From: Xanthomonas maliensis
GTDB taxonomy: Bacteria > Pseudomonadota > Gammaproteobacteria > Xanthomonadales > Xanthomonadaceae
Length of the DNA stretch: 44,302 bases
Direction of reading: 5' to 3'
Assembly (NCBI RefSeq): GCF_009192945.1
Contig: NZ_NSET01000079.1
Span: forward strand, 1 to 44,302
Positions 1-9,320 of this stretch are shown here, piece by piece. Each line of letters begins with the position of its first letter. The first letter of the stretch is position 1. The position numbers and the translations under genes are program-made. A model generated the notes under the pieces. It did no database searches and had not been told where the DNA came from. It saw only the letters and a list, made by a program, of their open reading frames with translations.

Positions 1-223
1 CAGGAACCGCAGTGTACGAGTGGTCCATGAGGATTCCGAGCACCGGCCGCGCCCGCCTGGCGGCTGCGCAGTCGTTTTGTTAGCTGCTCTAAGGCGATGC
101 GCTGCGCCGCTCGGGGCGTTTCGTTATGCACGCGTGGCCGCTCGCTCCACCGCTGAGGTCGATGGCGTCGTCGACGGTAGCGTGGCGCGGCGGCATCGGT
201 GGCCGGTGCCGCCGCTGCGGATC
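1..223. other. Left-edge stretch with no supported gene
   Basis: I see no convincing gene here. The plus-strand reading frame that crosses this stretch is the antisense shadow of pepQ. An imperfect hairpin (192-199 with 203-210, one mismatch) lies just beyond the pepQ stop on the minus strand. It could help end transcription but lacks a clear T run. Confidence 0.4.
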
Positions 224-1555
224 TCAGCTCTGCAGGCTGTCGAACACCGGGCGCGTCAGATTTTCAGGGGCATCCTCGGTGCACACCACCTCGTCCTCGA
301 TGCGGATGCCGCCATAGGGCTTGAACTGCTCCACGCGCTGCCAGTCGACGCTGGCGGCGTGGCCGTTCTTCTTGACCTCGTCCAGCAGCATGTCGATGAA
401 GTACACGCCCGGTTCGATCGTGACCACCATGCCCGGTTCGAGCACACGGGTCAGGCGCAGGTAGGGGTGCCCGGCCGGGCGCTCGATCCGGCCGCCGCGG
501 TCGCTGGCGGCGAAGCCGGCCACGTCGTGTACCTGCAGGCCGATCAAGTGGCCCAACCCATGCGGGAAGAACGCCGCGCTGACGCCGGTGGCCAGGGCCG
601 CTTCGGGGGAGACGGTGATGATGCCGAATGCGCGCAGGATGCCCATCAGCGCCAGGTGCGCCTCCACGTGCAGTTGCTTGTAATCCACGCCGGCGCGCAC
701 CGCCTGGCCCAGGCCGATCTGGGCGGCATCCACCGCCGCGATCAAGGCCTGGAACTCGCTACCGGGATCGGCTGCATAGCTGCGGGTGATGTCGCTGGCA
801 TAGCCATGCGCCGAGGCGCCTGCATCGATCAGGAAGCTGCGTGGCGGCGCAGGCGGCTGGCGCTCGAGCTCGGTGTAGTGCAGCACGGCGCCGTGGGTGT
901 TGAGCGCAACGATGTTGCCATACGGCAGCTCGTTGGCATCCTGGCCGACTGCGCTGCAGTACGCCATGTGGATGTCGAACTCGCTCTGGCCAGCGCGGAA
1001 CGCTGCTTCGGCGGCGCGATGCCCGCGCACGGCGGCCTGCTGCGCCTGGCGCATCAATGCCAGTTCGTACGGCGTCTTGAAGGCGCGGTGGTAGTCCAGA
1101 TAGTCCAGCACCGCTTGCGGATTGTTGGGGACATACGCGCCCAGAGCGCTGCCGGCTTCGCCCAGGATCGCGCAACGCGCGCTCTGCTGGGGCAATAACG
1201 CCAGCGCCTCTTCGGGCGTGCGGATGATCTGGATGTCGCACTGGTCGACCCACCAGCCATTGGGCGCGGCGGGCACCACGTGCCAGTAATCGCGCGGTTG
1301 GTGGAAGATCACCTTGGGCCGCTGCCCAGGGGTGTAGATCAGCCAGCTGTGCGGCACCCGTGTCAGCGGCAGCCAGGCCTTGAACTGCGGATTGACCGCA
1401 TACGGGTAGTCGCGGTCGTCGAACACCTGGTAGTGCAGGCTGCCGCTGGGGACGACCAGATGGTCGAAACCACCGCGCTGCAAGGCCTGGTCGGCGCGCG
1501 CGGACAGGCTGCGCAGGTGATCGGCATAGAGCGTGGACAGGGAAGGCTGGGACAT
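224..1555 (-). CDS. pepQ: Xaa-Pro dipeptidase (M24B metallopeptidase)
   Basis: A 443-residue cytoplasmic M24-family aminopeptidase that cleaves dipeptides with C-terminal proline. All five metal ligands of the pita-bread fold can be placed: D244 and D255 (in DAGASAHGYASD), H336 (PHGLGH), E381 (IEPGVYF) and E420 (GIRIEDE). The length fits bacterial PepQ. I chose the internal ATG beginning MSQPSLSTLY rather than the ATG 45 bases upstream, because the extra 15 residues look non-conserved. The gene lies 64 bases after the PilZ gene on the same strand and could be the last gene of that transcript. Identification as a proline dipeptidase is firm for the family; exact substrate range is inferred. 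Confidence 0.93.
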   Translation of the reverse strand: MSQPSLSTLYADHLRSLSARADQALQRGGFDHLVVPSGSLHYQVFDDRDYPYAVNPQFKAWLPLTRVPHSWLIYTPGQRPKVIFHQPRDYWHVVPAAPNGWWVDQCDIQIIRTPEEALALLPQQSARCAILGEAGSALGAYVPNNPQAVLDYLDYHRAFKTPYELALMRQAQQAAVRGHRAAEAAFRAGQSEFDIHMAYCSAVGQDANELPYGNIVALNTHGAVLHYTELERQPPAPPRSFLIDAGASAHGYASDITRSYAADPGSEFQALIAAVDAAQIGLGQAVRAGVDYKQLHVEAHLALMGILRAFGIITVSPEAALATGVSAAFFPHGLGHLIGLQVHDVAGFAASDRGGRIERPAGHPYLRLTRVLEPGMVVTIEPGVYFIDMLLDEVKKNGHAASVDWQRVEQFKPYGGIRIEDEVVCTEDAPENLTRPVFDSLQS

Positions 1556-1619
1556 GCGGGACTCGTCGGCGGCGCAAGGCAATCGCCGATTTTGCCGCAA
1601 TCGTCGTGCTGCTGTCCCT

Positions 1620-1967
1620 TCAGCCGACCAGATGCTCGTCGCCTATCCAGGCGCGCAGGCGCTGCCGATGCGGCTCTGAGAGGGTCAGGAACCGGAATCC
1701 GGCCCAGGACTGCCCAGGCGCATGCGCCGGTTCGCACCACAGCAAATGCACGCCGACGTCGATCTCGCTGGCGCGGCCGATACGTTCGGGCAGGGTGAAG
1801 CGCAACTGATAGAGCGCATCGGCCTGCAGGGGCGCCGACGCCAACAGCAGCAGGCCGGTTTCCGAGATGTTGCCGAGCCGGCCGATCTGCGTTTCGGCGA
1901 TCAGGTCGGTGACCGGCACCGGGTCGGTGGGTTGGCGCCGCGGCGCACGACGGGTGTCCTGGATCAT
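1620..1967 (-). CDS. PilZ-domain protein, single domain
   Basis: A 115-residue soluble protein consisting of one PilZ domain, the fold that binds cyclic di-GMP. The two ligand motifs are visible: an N-terminal arginine cluster RRAPRR at residues 6-11 (RxxxR) and NISETG at 33-38 (D/NxSxxG). Both are intact, so ligand binding is plausible, unlike in degenerate PilZ proteins such as PilZ itself. Its ATG overlaps the stop of the upstream DUF1631 gene by 4 bases, suggesting coupled translation and a shared role. Motility, adhesion or virulence signalling is the usual setting for such proteins in xanthomonads, but the partner is not shown by the sequence. Confidence 0.85.
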   Translation of the reverse strand: MIQDTRRAPRRQPTDPVPVTDLIAETQIGRLGNISETGLLLLASAPLQADALYQLRFTLPERIGRASEIDVGVHLLWCEPAHAPGQSWAGFRFLTLSEPHRQRLRAWIGDEHLVG

Positions 1968-4348
1968 GCTTGCTCCTGCGCGTGATGGCCGGCCAGCGAG
2001 CGCAAGGTCCGCACGGTGGCGTGCCAGGCGCGATCGATCAGCCGGGTCTTCTCTTCCACCAGCAGCCGGGCCTGGCCGCTGGCCATCAGCCGCGCCAGCG
2101 CATCCAGCGACTGTTCGCCAACCTTCTGCCCGCGTTGATTGACGAACAGCGCATGGTCGGTGACCGGGCTATACCAGGACAGCCGCTGGCGGCGGACGTC
2201 GCCCTGCTGGTTCACCACGAACTCGAACCAACTGCCGAACGGCAGGCTGCGCAGTTGCTGGTAGCAGGCCTCTTCGTCGGCACTGCGCGGTGCGATGCTG
2301 TGCTTGTGCGGTGCTGATTCGCTCGCATCGCCCTGGTCTCCCAGCCGTGCGCGTGCTTTCAGCCGGGCCGCCAACTCGGTGCGCGAGGTCACCGCATCCT
2401 CGCCACCCGGGGTGGACAGGCGCCGGGCGATGGCGGCGGCCTCGTCGCCGTGGTAGCCCACCTGCAACAGCGCCGTCTCCACCTCGCTGGCCAATTCCAC
2501 ATCGGCGGGCTGGTCCTTGGCGCGGCAGGTGGTCTCGGCGATGCGCGCAGTCAGCGCCTGGCGTTCGCTCCATTCCGACGATTGCCCGCCCTGCCGCAGC
2601 AGGGTCAGCGTCAACACATCCGACCAGGCCTGGCGCAGCAGCGACTGCACGAACCGCGGTGGCTCGGTCTCGCTGCAGACCTGCTCGATCCGGGTGGCAG
2701 CCTGCTGCTTGGCCATCTCCAGGCGCTCGCGGCCGCGCGCTGCGTCCACCTGGCGTCGCTCGGCGACCTCGGCCTTGCGCGCCTGGGTGCGCAGCTGCGC
2801 CTGCACTTCTTCGTTGGCGCGTACGAACACCGCATCGTCGCCCTGGTAGTCGCGCACGATCCGCTCGACGTTGCGGCCCAGCGTTTGCAGCAGTTGGGCG
2901 TCGACGTCGTCTTCGCCCAGCCAGGTCGCGCCGGACTCGGCCACGGTATTGAGCAGCTCGCGGACCGGGTGCTGGTCGCGGACGAAGAACTGCGGGTCGT
3001 TCAACGCCGCGCGCAGCACCGGGACCTGCAGCTTGGCCAGCAGATCCTGCGCTGGCGCCTGCCTGCGCACGTCGCGTTGCATCTGTGCGTACAGCAGACC
3101 AAGCAGGTCGAACGTATCGTTGTCCTGTGGCGATAGGCTGGCGTGCGGCCCGTGTTGTTGCTGCAGCGCGGCCAACAGTTGCCGCTGCACCGCGGCGATG
3201 CCCGTGGGCGCTGAAGGAGTGGGTGTCGGCACGCTGCTTTGCAGGCTGGCCAGCACGTCCTGCACCGCAGCCTGCGGGACGGGCGGTGTCAGCGCGGCGA
3301 CCAGTTGCGCTGGCGACCCGGCGATTCCCGGCGTGGTGTCGGGGCCGGCGTTGCGGACGACAGGCGCGTGGCCCTGCAGGCGGGCGGTGCGCGCCGAGGT
3401 CAACAGCGCCTCCAGCATGCCGGTGGCCTCGGCCAGGCCCCCTGGGGCGGCCGTGGTATCGGACGGGGGGGCGCCAGTCGCGAGCGCCATCCCGCTGCGA
3501 TCGTCCATCAGGGCCCGTTGCCAGGCCGTCAGTTGGACAGGCGACGGCGATTGGCCAGCGGAAGGCTTTCCGGTCGCTGAAGAGTGCCCGCCATCGCCAG
3601 CCTCGGCGGTTCGCCGACGCGCCTGCGCGTGGGTGGGCTTGGCCAGATAGGGGTGGTAGATCAGCCCGGGCAGGATGCCCTCGTGCGCGAGCAGGCCGTT
3701 GACGCGTTCGTACAGATCGGCGAGCCGGTCGGCCACCTGGCGCTCGAACACGCGATACAGGGTGATCTGGCTGTCCAGTCCCAGCTGCAAGGTCTCGCCC
3801 AGCGTGCGCACGATCCGGCACAGGCCGTAGGGGCCGAGCGGCAGCAGTTCCAGATCGAATTCCGGTACCGCGCCGACCACTGCCAGCCGCTGCGCCAGCA
3901 GATGCAGCAGGTTGCTGTGGCGGGATGTCTCGCGGCGGGCGATCTCGCTCAGCACGATGTCGCGGTCGATGTCGTTGTCTTCCACCAGCGTCAGCGTCTG
4001 TGCATGCTGGCGTTGCGGGGCTGGCGTCGGTTCCGCCAGCGGCTTGCCCAGATCGGCCAGCTGCTGCGCCACCTGCTGCAGAAATGCGTCCGGGAAGCCT
4101 TCGACGTGGTCGCGCAGGCCGCGCGTTTGCGTGTAGATCTCCGCCTGCAGCTGGCTGCTGGGAGCGTGTTCGGCCTGGTAGAGCAACTCGCGCTCGAGTT
4201 CGACGATGGTCATCCGCAGCGAGCCGCCCAGCACCTGTGCGCATTGCGCATGGGCCGCGGCCAGCAGGCGCCGCGCACGGGGCGCGAGCGGTGCGCTGGC
4301 GAGCGGAGCGGCCAGCGCGGTCTGCGCGAAGGGGGCGGGCGTGGACAT
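1964..4348 (-). CDS. DUF1631 family protein
   Basis: A 794-residue protein that I assign to DUF1631, a proteobacterial family often mislabelled thymidine phosphorylase; no enzyme motif is visible. It is largely helical, with a Pro/Ala/Ser-rich segment around residues 240-350. The last 100 residues (LPFGSWFEFVV to the end) form a beta-rich module. Its RQRLSWYSPVTDHALFVN stretch resembles the end of PilZ-like barrels, but no RxxxR motif is seen. The start is the ATG of MSTPAPFAQ; the reading frame is open far upstream, but that stretch is antisense-frame noise over hemW. The stop overlaps the PilZ gene start (ATGA). Function is unknown; a c-di-GMP link is inferred from the neighbour. Confidence 0.8.
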   Translation of the reverse strand: MSTPAPFAQTALAAPLASAPLAPRARRLLAAAHAQCAQVLGGSLRMTIVELERELLYQAEHAPSSQLQAEIYTQTRGLRDHVEGFPDAFLQQVAQQLADLGKPLAEPTPAPQRQHAQTLTLVEDNDIDRDIVLSEIARRETSRHSNLLHLLAQRLAVVGAVPEFDLELLPLGPYGLCRIVRTLGETLQLGLDSQITLYRVFERQVADRLADLYERVNGLLAHEGILPGLIYHPYLAKPTHAQARRRTAEAGDGGHSSATGKPSAGQSPSPVQLTAWQRALMDDRSGMALATGAPPSDTTAAPGGLAEATGMLEALLTSARTARLQGHAPVVRNAGPDTTPGIAGSPAQLVAALTPPVPQAAVQDVLASLQSSVPTPTPSAPTGIAAVQRQLLAALQQQHGPHASLSPQDNDTFDLLGLLYAQMQRDVRRQAPAQDLLAKLQVPVLRAALNDPQFFVRDQHPVRELLNTVAESGATWLGEDDVDAQLLQTLGRNVERIVRDYQGDDAVFVRANEEVQAQLRTQARKAEVAERRQVDAARGRERLEMAKQQAATRIEQVCSETEPPRFVQSLLRQAWSDVLTLTLLRQGGQSSEWSERQALTARIAETTCRAKDQPADVELASEVETALLQVGYHGDEAAAIARRLSTPGGEDAVTSRTELAARLKARARLGDQGDASESAPHKHSIAPRSADEEACYQQLRSLPFGSWFEFVVNQQGDVRRQRLSWYSPVTDHALFVNQRGQKVGEQSLDALARLMASGQARLLVEEKTRLIDRAWHATVRTLRSLAGHHAQEQA

Positions 4349-4478
4349 GTAGATCGTCGAGAGCGGGGCAGGCGCGCTATTTAGCACGTTTCTGCACCCA
4401 TCAGCGACTGTGGGCTGGCGCAAGCGGCATGGGCATTGAGGGAATACAACGCTGCTACCGCGCTGTACCCAGCATGCG

Positions 4479-5678
4479 CTAGGGCAGGAACAGTGCAACG
4501 ACGTCGTTGGTGAAGCGCCGGCCAAGTTCGGTGGGGCGCACATGCCCAGCCTCTTCCTGCAACCAGCCCTGTCGATACGCCTGCGCCAGCGGTGCCTGTA
4601 TCGCGGCAGCCGGCAGCCCGGTCGCGCGCTCGAACGTCTCCAGTCGAAACCCTTCGTGCAGCCGCAGCAGGTTGAGCATGTACTCGAACGGTAGCCGCTC
4701 GGCCGCCACCACCTCGTCACCGCCGATCGCCGCCGGGGTGCCGGCGGTGTCCAGGAAGGTCTGCGGATGCTTGTGCTTCCAGCGGCGCAGCACCTGTTGC
4801 TCGGCGCCGGAGCTGATCTTGCCATGGGCGCCGGCGCCGATGCCGAGGTAGTCGCCGAAGCGCCAGTAGTTGAGGTTGTGCGCGCACTGGCGGCCGGGCC
4901 GGGCATAGGCGCTGACCTCGTACTGCGCATAGCCCGCATCGGCGAGCAGACCCTGGCAGTGCTCCTGCATGTCCCAGGCTGCGTCCTCGTCGGGGATCCC
5001 CTGCGGCGGCCGCGCGAAGAACACCGTATTGGGCTCCAGCGTGAGCTGGTAATGCGACAGGTGGGTGGGCTGTAGCGCGAACGCGCGCGCCAGATCGGCT
5101 TCGGCCTGTGCCAGGCTCTGCTGCGGCAAGGCATACATCAGATCGATATTGACGTTGTCGTAGCCGGCGTCCTGCGCCAGTTTGATCGCCCGTTCGGCCT
5201 CGGCGCTATCGTGGATGCGGCCCAGCCGCTGCAGCGCCGCATCATCGAAGCTCTGCACGCCGAAGCTCAGGCGATTGACCCCGGCGGCATGATAGCGGTC
5301 GAAGCGGCCATGTTCGGCGGTCCCCGGGTTGGTTTCCAGGGTGATTTCTAGCTGTGGCGCGAACCGCAGTCGCGCCGCAGCAGCCTGCAGGAAGCGATCG
5401 ATCGCTTCGGGCGGAAACAGGCTGGGAGTGCCGCCGCCGAAGAACACCGAGTGCACGACCCGTCCCCACACCAGTGGCAAGTCCTGGTCGAGGTCGCGGA
5501 TCAGCGCATCGACATAGGCCTCGAACGGCAGCGCGCCCTTGGCCGCATGCGAATTGAAATCGCAATACGGGCACTTGCGCACGCACCAAGGCAGGTGCAC
5601 GTACAGCGCCAGCGGCGGCGGATGCAGCGCCGGCGGCGCGGTGACCGCATGGGTGGCAGTGACGGGTGTAGCGTTCAT
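4479..5678 (-). CDS. hemW: HemW, radical SAM heme chaperone (coproporphyrinogen oxidase-like)
   Basis: A 399-residue radical SAM protein. The cluster-binding motif is C32-x3-C36-x2-C39 within CVRKCPYCDF, followed by the SAM-binding GGGTPS at 81-86. The CDF after the third cysteine and the overall length fit HemW, a heme-binding chaperone, rather than the true anaerobic oxidase HemN, which has an additional N-terminal segment. The start at MNATPVTATH gives a short Ala/Pro/Thr-rich lead before LYVHLPWC; a start closer to the domain is possible. The gene begins 14 bases after rdgB, as in many gammaproteobacteria where rdgB and hemW are adjacent. Confidence 0.92.
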   Translation of the reverse strand: MNATPVTATHAVTAPPALHPPPLALYVHLPWCVRKCPYCDFNSHAAKGALPFEAYVDALIRDLDQDLPLVWGRVVHSVFFGGGTPSLFPPEAIDRFLQAAAARLRFAPQLEITLETNPGTAEHGRFDRYHAAGVNRLSFGVQSFDDAALQRLGRIHDSAEAERAIKLAQDAGYDNVNIDLMYALPQQSLAQAEADLARAFALQPTHLSHYQLTLEPNTVFFARPPQGIPDEDAAWDMQEHCQGLLADAGYAQYEVSAYARPGRQCAHNLNYWRFGDYLGIGAGAHGKISSGAEQQVLRRWKHKHPQTFLDTAGTPAAIGGDEVVAAERLPFEYMLNLLRLHEGFRLETFERATGLPAAAIQAPLAQAYRQGWLQEEAGHVRPTELGRRFTNDVVALFLP

Positions 5679-5692
5679 CGAGGCAAGCAGGC

Positions 5693-6289
5693 TCAGTACA
5701 AGGTGGCCAGCTGCTGTTGCAGTGTCGCTAGCGCCACCGCGCGATGGCTCAGGCGATTCTTCAGCGCAGCATCCATCTCCGCGGCGGTCAGGCCGTAACG
5801 CGGATCGAGAAATACCGGGTTGTAGCCGAAGCCGCCATCGCCACGCGGCGCGGTGGTGATCACCCCTTCCCAACTGCCTTCGGCGATCAGCGGTTGCGGA
5901 TCTTCTGGATGGCGCAGCAGGACGATCACCGCGTAGAAGCGCGCGCTGCGCTGCTCCGCCGGAACCGCGCGCATCGCCTCCAGCAGCTTGGCATTGTTGG
6001 CCTGCGCATTGGTCGGGCTGCCGGCGTAGCGTGCGCTGTACAGACCGGGCGCGCCGCCGAGCGCGTCGACGATCAGTCCCGAGTCGTCGGCCAGCGCCGG
6101 CAGGCCGGTGACGGCGCTGGCGTGGCGTGCCTTGATCAAGGCGTTCTCGACGAAGGTCAGTCCGGTTTCCGGCACGTCCTCCACCCCGAGCTCGCCCTGC
6201 GCGACGATCTGCAAGGGCAGGGCGGCAAGCATGGCGCGCAACTCTTCCAGCTTGCCGGCGTTGCCGCTGGCCAACACCAGCTGTTTCAT
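5693..6289 (-). CDS. rdgB: RdgB/HAM1 non-canonical purine NTP pyrophosphatase
   Basis: A 198-residue house-cleaning enzyme that hydrolyses dITP, XTP and ITP to the monophosphates, keeping deaminated purines out of DNA and RNA. The family signatures are [10 protein letters not shown] near residue 6, the acidic DDSGL motif around 70, and a C-terminal SHRAVAL segment. The start MKQLVLAS is preferred over an ATG eight codons upstream because it overlaps the stop of the VOC gene by 4 bases (ATGA) and matches the usual N-terminus. It lies third in an rph-VOC-rdgB-hemW run. Confidence 0.95.
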   Translation of the reverse strand: MKQLVLASGNAGKLEELRAMLAALPLQIVAQGELGVEDVPETGLTFVENALIKARHASAVTGLPALADDSGLIVDALGGAPGLYSARYAGSPTNAQANNAKLLEAMRAVPAEQRSARFYAVIVLLRHPEDPQPLIAEGSWEGVITTAPRGDGGFGYNPVFLDPRYGLTAAEMDAALKNRLSHRAVALATLQQQLATLY

Positions 6290-6678
6290 GGCTTGGGCTC
6301 CAACAGATCCCACTGGGTGCCGTACAGGTCGCGGAAGACCGCCACCGTGCCATAGGCCTCCTCGCGGGGAGTTTCGAGAAATTCCACCCCATACGCCAGC
6401 ATGGCGGCATGATCGCGCCAGAAGTCGTCGGTGTAGAGGAAATGGTCCACGCGCCCGCCGGTCTGGTCGCCGATGCGCGCGCGTTGTGCGGCGTTGGCCG
6501 GCTGCGCCAGCAGCAGTGCGGCCTGCTTTGCATCGCCCGGACCGACCACCACCCAGCGCTTGCCCTCGCCCAGTGCGCGGTCTTCCAGCACGCGGAAGCC
6601 CAGCGCGCCGGTATACCAGGCAATGGCGGCGTCGTAATCGGCCACCAAGAGCGTGGTCAGGGCAATGCGGCGATTCAT
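6286..6678 (-). CDS. VOC-superfamily (glyoxalase fold) protein
   Basis: A 130-residue protein of the vicinal oxygen chelate fold: two beta-alpha-beta-beta-beta modules, the first starting [19 protein letters not shown], the second ending [15 protein letters not shown] histidine in the middle (VDHFLY) and a glutamate near the end are candidate metal ligands. Such proteins include glyoxalases, dioxygenases and antibiotic-binding proteins; no substrate can be assigned. It overlaps both neighbours by 4 bases, so it is translated with rph and rdgB, an unexpected partner for RNA- and nucleotide-processing enzymes. Confidence 0.85.
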   Translation of the reverse strand: MNRRIALTTLLVADYDAAIAWYTGALGFRVLEDRALGEGKRWVVVGPGDAKQAALLLAQPANAAQRARIGDQTGGRVDHFLYTDDFWRDHAAMLAYGVEFLETPREEAYGTVAVFRDLYGTQWDLLEPKP

Positions 6679-7400
6679 CCGGCCAATGCCTGCCGTTGCA
6701 ATGCGAACAGCTCTTTCATGCCGCCCTCGGCCAGCGCCAACAGCGCATCCAGTTCGTCGCGGCGGAACGCGTGGCCTTCTGCCGTGCCCTGCAGCTCGAT
6801 GAAGCCGCCGCCGTCGTTCATCACGACGTTCATGTCGGTGTCGCAATCGCTGTCTTCGGCGTAGTCCAGATCCAGTACCGGCACGCCGCGGTACACACCG
6901 ACCGACACCGCCGCGACCGCGCCGATCAACGGGTGCTTCTTGATCTCGCCGCGCTTCTGCATCCAGTTCACTGCATCGGCCAGTGCGACGTAGGCGCCGG
7001 TGATCGCGGCGGTGCGGGTGCCGCCATCGGCCTGCAGTACATCGCAGTCCAGGGTGATGGTGCGCTCGCCGAGTGCATTGCGATCCACACAGGCGCGCAG
7101 TGAGCGGCCGATCAGGCGCTGGATTTCCAGCGTCCGTCCGCCCTGCTTGCCGCGTGCGGCTTCGCGATCGGAACGGGTGTGGGTGGAGCGCGGCAGCATG
7201 CCGTATTCGGCGGTCACCCAGCCTTCGCCCTTGCCGCGCAAAAAGCCCGGCACGCGGTTCTCCACGCTGGCCGTGCACAGCACGCGGGTGTCGCCGAAGC
7301 TGACCAAGACCGAGCCCTCGGCATGACGGGTGAAGGCGCGTTCGATGCGCACCGGGCGCAATTGGTCGGCGGTACGGCCGCTGGGACGGGAAAAGGTCAT
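6675..7400 (-). CDS. rph: RNase PH
   Basis: A 241-residue phosphorolytic 3'-5' exoribonuclease that trims the 3' ends of tRNA precursors and acts as a hexameric ring. Diagnostic stretches are [11 protein letters not shown] at the N-terminus, [19 protein letters not shown] and the conserved DADCDV-like region ([17 protein letters not shown]). Length and ends fit the full-length active enzyme, with no sign of the C-terminal frameshift known from E. coli K-12. The gene starts the rph-VOC-rdgB-hemW operon and diverges from yicC across a 109-base region. Confidence 0.95.
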   Translation of the reverse strand: MTFSRPSGRTADQLRPVRIERAFTRHAEGSVLVSFGDTRVLCTASVENRVPGFLRGKGEGWVTAEYGMLPRSTHTRSDREAARGKQGGRTLEIQRLIGRSLRACVDRNALGERTITLDCDVLQADGGTRTAAITGAYVALADAVNWMQKRGEIKKHPLIGAVAAVSVGVYRGVPVLDLDYAEDSDCDTDMNVVMNDGGGFIELQGTAEGHAFRRDELDALLALAEGGMKELFALQRQALAG

Positions 7401-7509
7401 GCGAGGCAATCCGGAAGTCAGGAGGTGGTCGGGCCAGGTCCGCGTCGGCAGCGCCGGTCGGGACGGCCCGCTAGGGTACCATTCGCGCTTTGACGGCACG
7501 GGATTGACG

Positions 7510-8370
7510 ATGATCCGAAGCATGACCGCCTTTGCTGGCGGCGAACGCATCACGCCCTGGGGCACGCTGGCCTGCGAGCTGCGCTCGGTCAACCACCGTT
7601 TCCTCGAGATCGGTGTCCGCCTGCCGGAGGAGTTGCGTGCGCTGGAGCCGATCCTGCGCGAACGCGTCGCCGCCAAGAATAGCCGTGGCAAGCTGGACCT
7701 GGTGCTGCGCCTGCGTGCGCCGGAGCAGGCGCAGACACTGGCGGTCAACGAATCGCTGCTGCAGGAGCTCGGCGCGCTGGCCACCCGCCTGGATGGCGTG
7801 TTCCCGCGCTTGCAGGTCGGCTTCACCGAGCTGCTGCAGGTGCCAGGGGTGCTGCAGGTGCAGGATGTCGACGCACCGGCGTTACAGGCACAGGCGTTGG
7901 CGCTGCTGGACGAGGTGGTGGACAGCTTCGTCGCTGCGCGCGAGCGCGAAGGCGGCAAGCTCGCCGCCGCGATCGGCGAGCGGGTGGATGCGATCGAGCG
8001 CATCGCCGGCGAGGTGCGGACGCTGATTCCGCTGATCCGTGAAGGACAGCGCACCAAGCTGGCCGCGCGCCTGGCCGATCTGCCGCATCCGGTCGAGCCC
8101 GGACGTGCCGAGCAGGAGCTGGTGCTGTGGCTGCAGAAGCTCGACGTCGACGAGGAACTGGACCGCCTGTCCAGCCATATCGCCGAAATCCGCCGCGTGC
8201 TGCGTCAACGCGAGCCGGTCGGGCGGCGTCTGGATTTCCTGTTGCAGGAATTCAACCGCGAGGCCAATACACTGGGCTCCAAGTCAGTGGACAGCCGTAC
8301 CTCGGCCGCCGCAGTGGACCTGAAAGTGCTGATCGACCAGATCCGCGAGCAGGTTCAGAACATCGAATAG
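7510..8370 (+). CDS. yicC: YicC family endoribonuclease
   Basis: A 286-residue protein of the YicC/YloC family, identified by MIRSMTAFA at the N-terminus, [11 protein letters not shown] near residue 28, and the C-terminal DUF1732 block ([20 protein letters not shown]). E. coli YicC is described as an oligomeric endoribonuclease involved in small-RNA turnover. The start is the ATG of MIRSMTAFA; the frame is open upstream but that part is antisense to rph. It is followed by gmk after 151 bases, the usual order in gammaproteobacteria being yicC near rph and gmk. Confidence 0.93.
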   Translation: MIRSMTAFAGGERITPWGTLACELRSVNHRFLEIGVRLPEELRALEPILRERVAAKNSRGKLDLVLRLRAPEQAQTLAVNESLLQELGALATRLDGVFPRLQVGFTELLQVPGVLQVQDVDAPALQAQALALLDEVVDSFVAAREREGGKLAAAIGERVDAIERIAGEVRTLIPLIREGQRTKLAARLADLPHPVEPGRAEQELVLWLQKLDVDEELDRLSSHIAEIRRVLRQREPVGRRLDFLLQEFNREANTLGSKSVDSRTSAAAVDLKVLIDQIREQVQNIE

Positions 8371-8487
8371 CCGGGATGGGCGATGCGCGTCGGGATTGGG
8401 CGCGGCGGCCATCGCCGATGTCAGCGGGCTGCGTTCAATCCCGGTAGCATGTCGACCCCGGTGGTACCGGTCCGCAGTCCGTTCGCG

Positions 8488-8514
8488 AATCCCGACTTCC
8501 CAATCCCGACTTCC
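8488..8514 (+). repeat. Short tandem intergenic repeat upstream of gmk
   Basis: The 13-base unit AATCCCGACTTCC occurs at 8488-8500 and again at 8502-8514, directly before the gmk start. A related inverted element, CGGGATTGGG, lies at 8391-8400, and GCGGGATTGGG appears again in the recG to nucleoside hydrolase gap near 25067. Strings of GGGATT/AATCCC words are common between xanthomonad genes. No function is shown. Confidence 0.5.
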
Positions 8515-8521
8515 TGACCTT

Positions 8522-9133
8522 ATGCGCGGCACTCTCTATATCGTTGCGGCTCCCTCCGGTGCCGGCAAAAGCAGCATCGTCAACGCCACCCTGGCGCGCG
8601 ATCCGAAGATTGCCTTGTCGATCTCGTTCACCTCGCGCGCGCCGCGGCCGGGCGAGCGGCATGCCGAGCACTACCATTTCGTCTCCGCCGACGAGTTCCA
8701 GCAGATGATCGATGCGGGCGATTTCTTCGAGTACGCCCTGGTCCATGGCGACTGGAAGGGCACGGCGCGGCAGTCGGTCGAGCCGCAGCTGGCTGCCGGC
8801 CACGATGTCTTGCTGGAGATCGATTGGCAGGGCGCACGCCAGGTCCGGCAAAAAGTGCCTGACGCGGTCAGCGTGTTCATCCTGCCGCCGTCGCGACAGG
8901 CACTGGACGAGCGCATGCGCAAACGCGGCCAGGACAGCGAGCACGTAATGGCGCAGCGGCTGGCGGCCGCGCGCGAGGAGATGCTGCACTTCGAGGAATT
9001 CGACTACGTGATCATCAACGAGACCTTCGATACCGCGGTCTCGGAGATGTGCGCGATCTTCACCGCCAGCCGGCTGCGGCGGCAGGCGCAGCAGCAGCGC
9101 CACGCCCAGCTGATCCGCGCCCTGCTGGACTGA
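8522..9133 (+). CDS. gmk: Guanylate kinase
   Basis: A 203-residue enzyme that phosphorylates GMP to GDP using ATP. The P-loop APSGAGKSS is at residues 10-18, followed by [11 protein letters not shown] and [10 protein letters not shown], which bind GMP. The lid and [12 protein letters not shown] stretch are also intact. No clear Shine-Dalgarno precedes the ATG; the leader carries the AATCCCGACTTCC repeats. It precedes rpoZ by 187 bases. Synthesis of GDP connects to (p)ppGpp metabolism by SpoT, whose gene is normally close by but here lies 10 kb away. Confidence 0.96.
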   Translation: MRGTLYIVAAPSGAGKSSIVNATLARDPKIALSISFTSRAPRPGERHAEHYHFVSADEFQQMIDAGDFFEYALVHGDWKGTARQSVEPQLAAGHDVLLEIDWQGARQVRQKVPDAVSVFILPPSRQALDERMRKRGQDSEHVMAQRLAAAREEMLHFEEFDYVIINETFDTAVSEMCAIFTASRLRRQAQQQRHAQLIRALLD

Positions 9134-9237
9134 ACGCGCCGGTCCTGTCGCGCCCGGATCGGCGCACTTTGCGCAAGCCCAGGCTTGGCTGGCTGCGGCC
9201 AACTGGCTGATTCCAAAGGAAACTGAACGGTCGCCAG

Positions 9238-9266
9238 TTGTCTGGCCGACCTGGCGGGCGTACACT
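9238..9266 (+). promoter_or_regulatory. Candidate sigma-70 promoter for rpoZ
   Basis: TTGTCT at 9238-9243 and TACACT at 9261-9266 are separated by 17 bases. They lie 54 bases before the rpoZ ATG, which suggests rpoZ can be transcribed apart from gmk. Confidence 0.5.
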
Positions 9267-9320
9267 TCGCCCCCCTTCCCTCACTCGATGCGCGGCCATT
9301 GCAGGTCGCCGGGAGCCCGC

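Noticed and set aside
20..1198. 392-codon plus-strand frame at the left edge
   Set aside because: Antisense to pepQ over most of its length; His/Arg/Ala-rich and without motifs.
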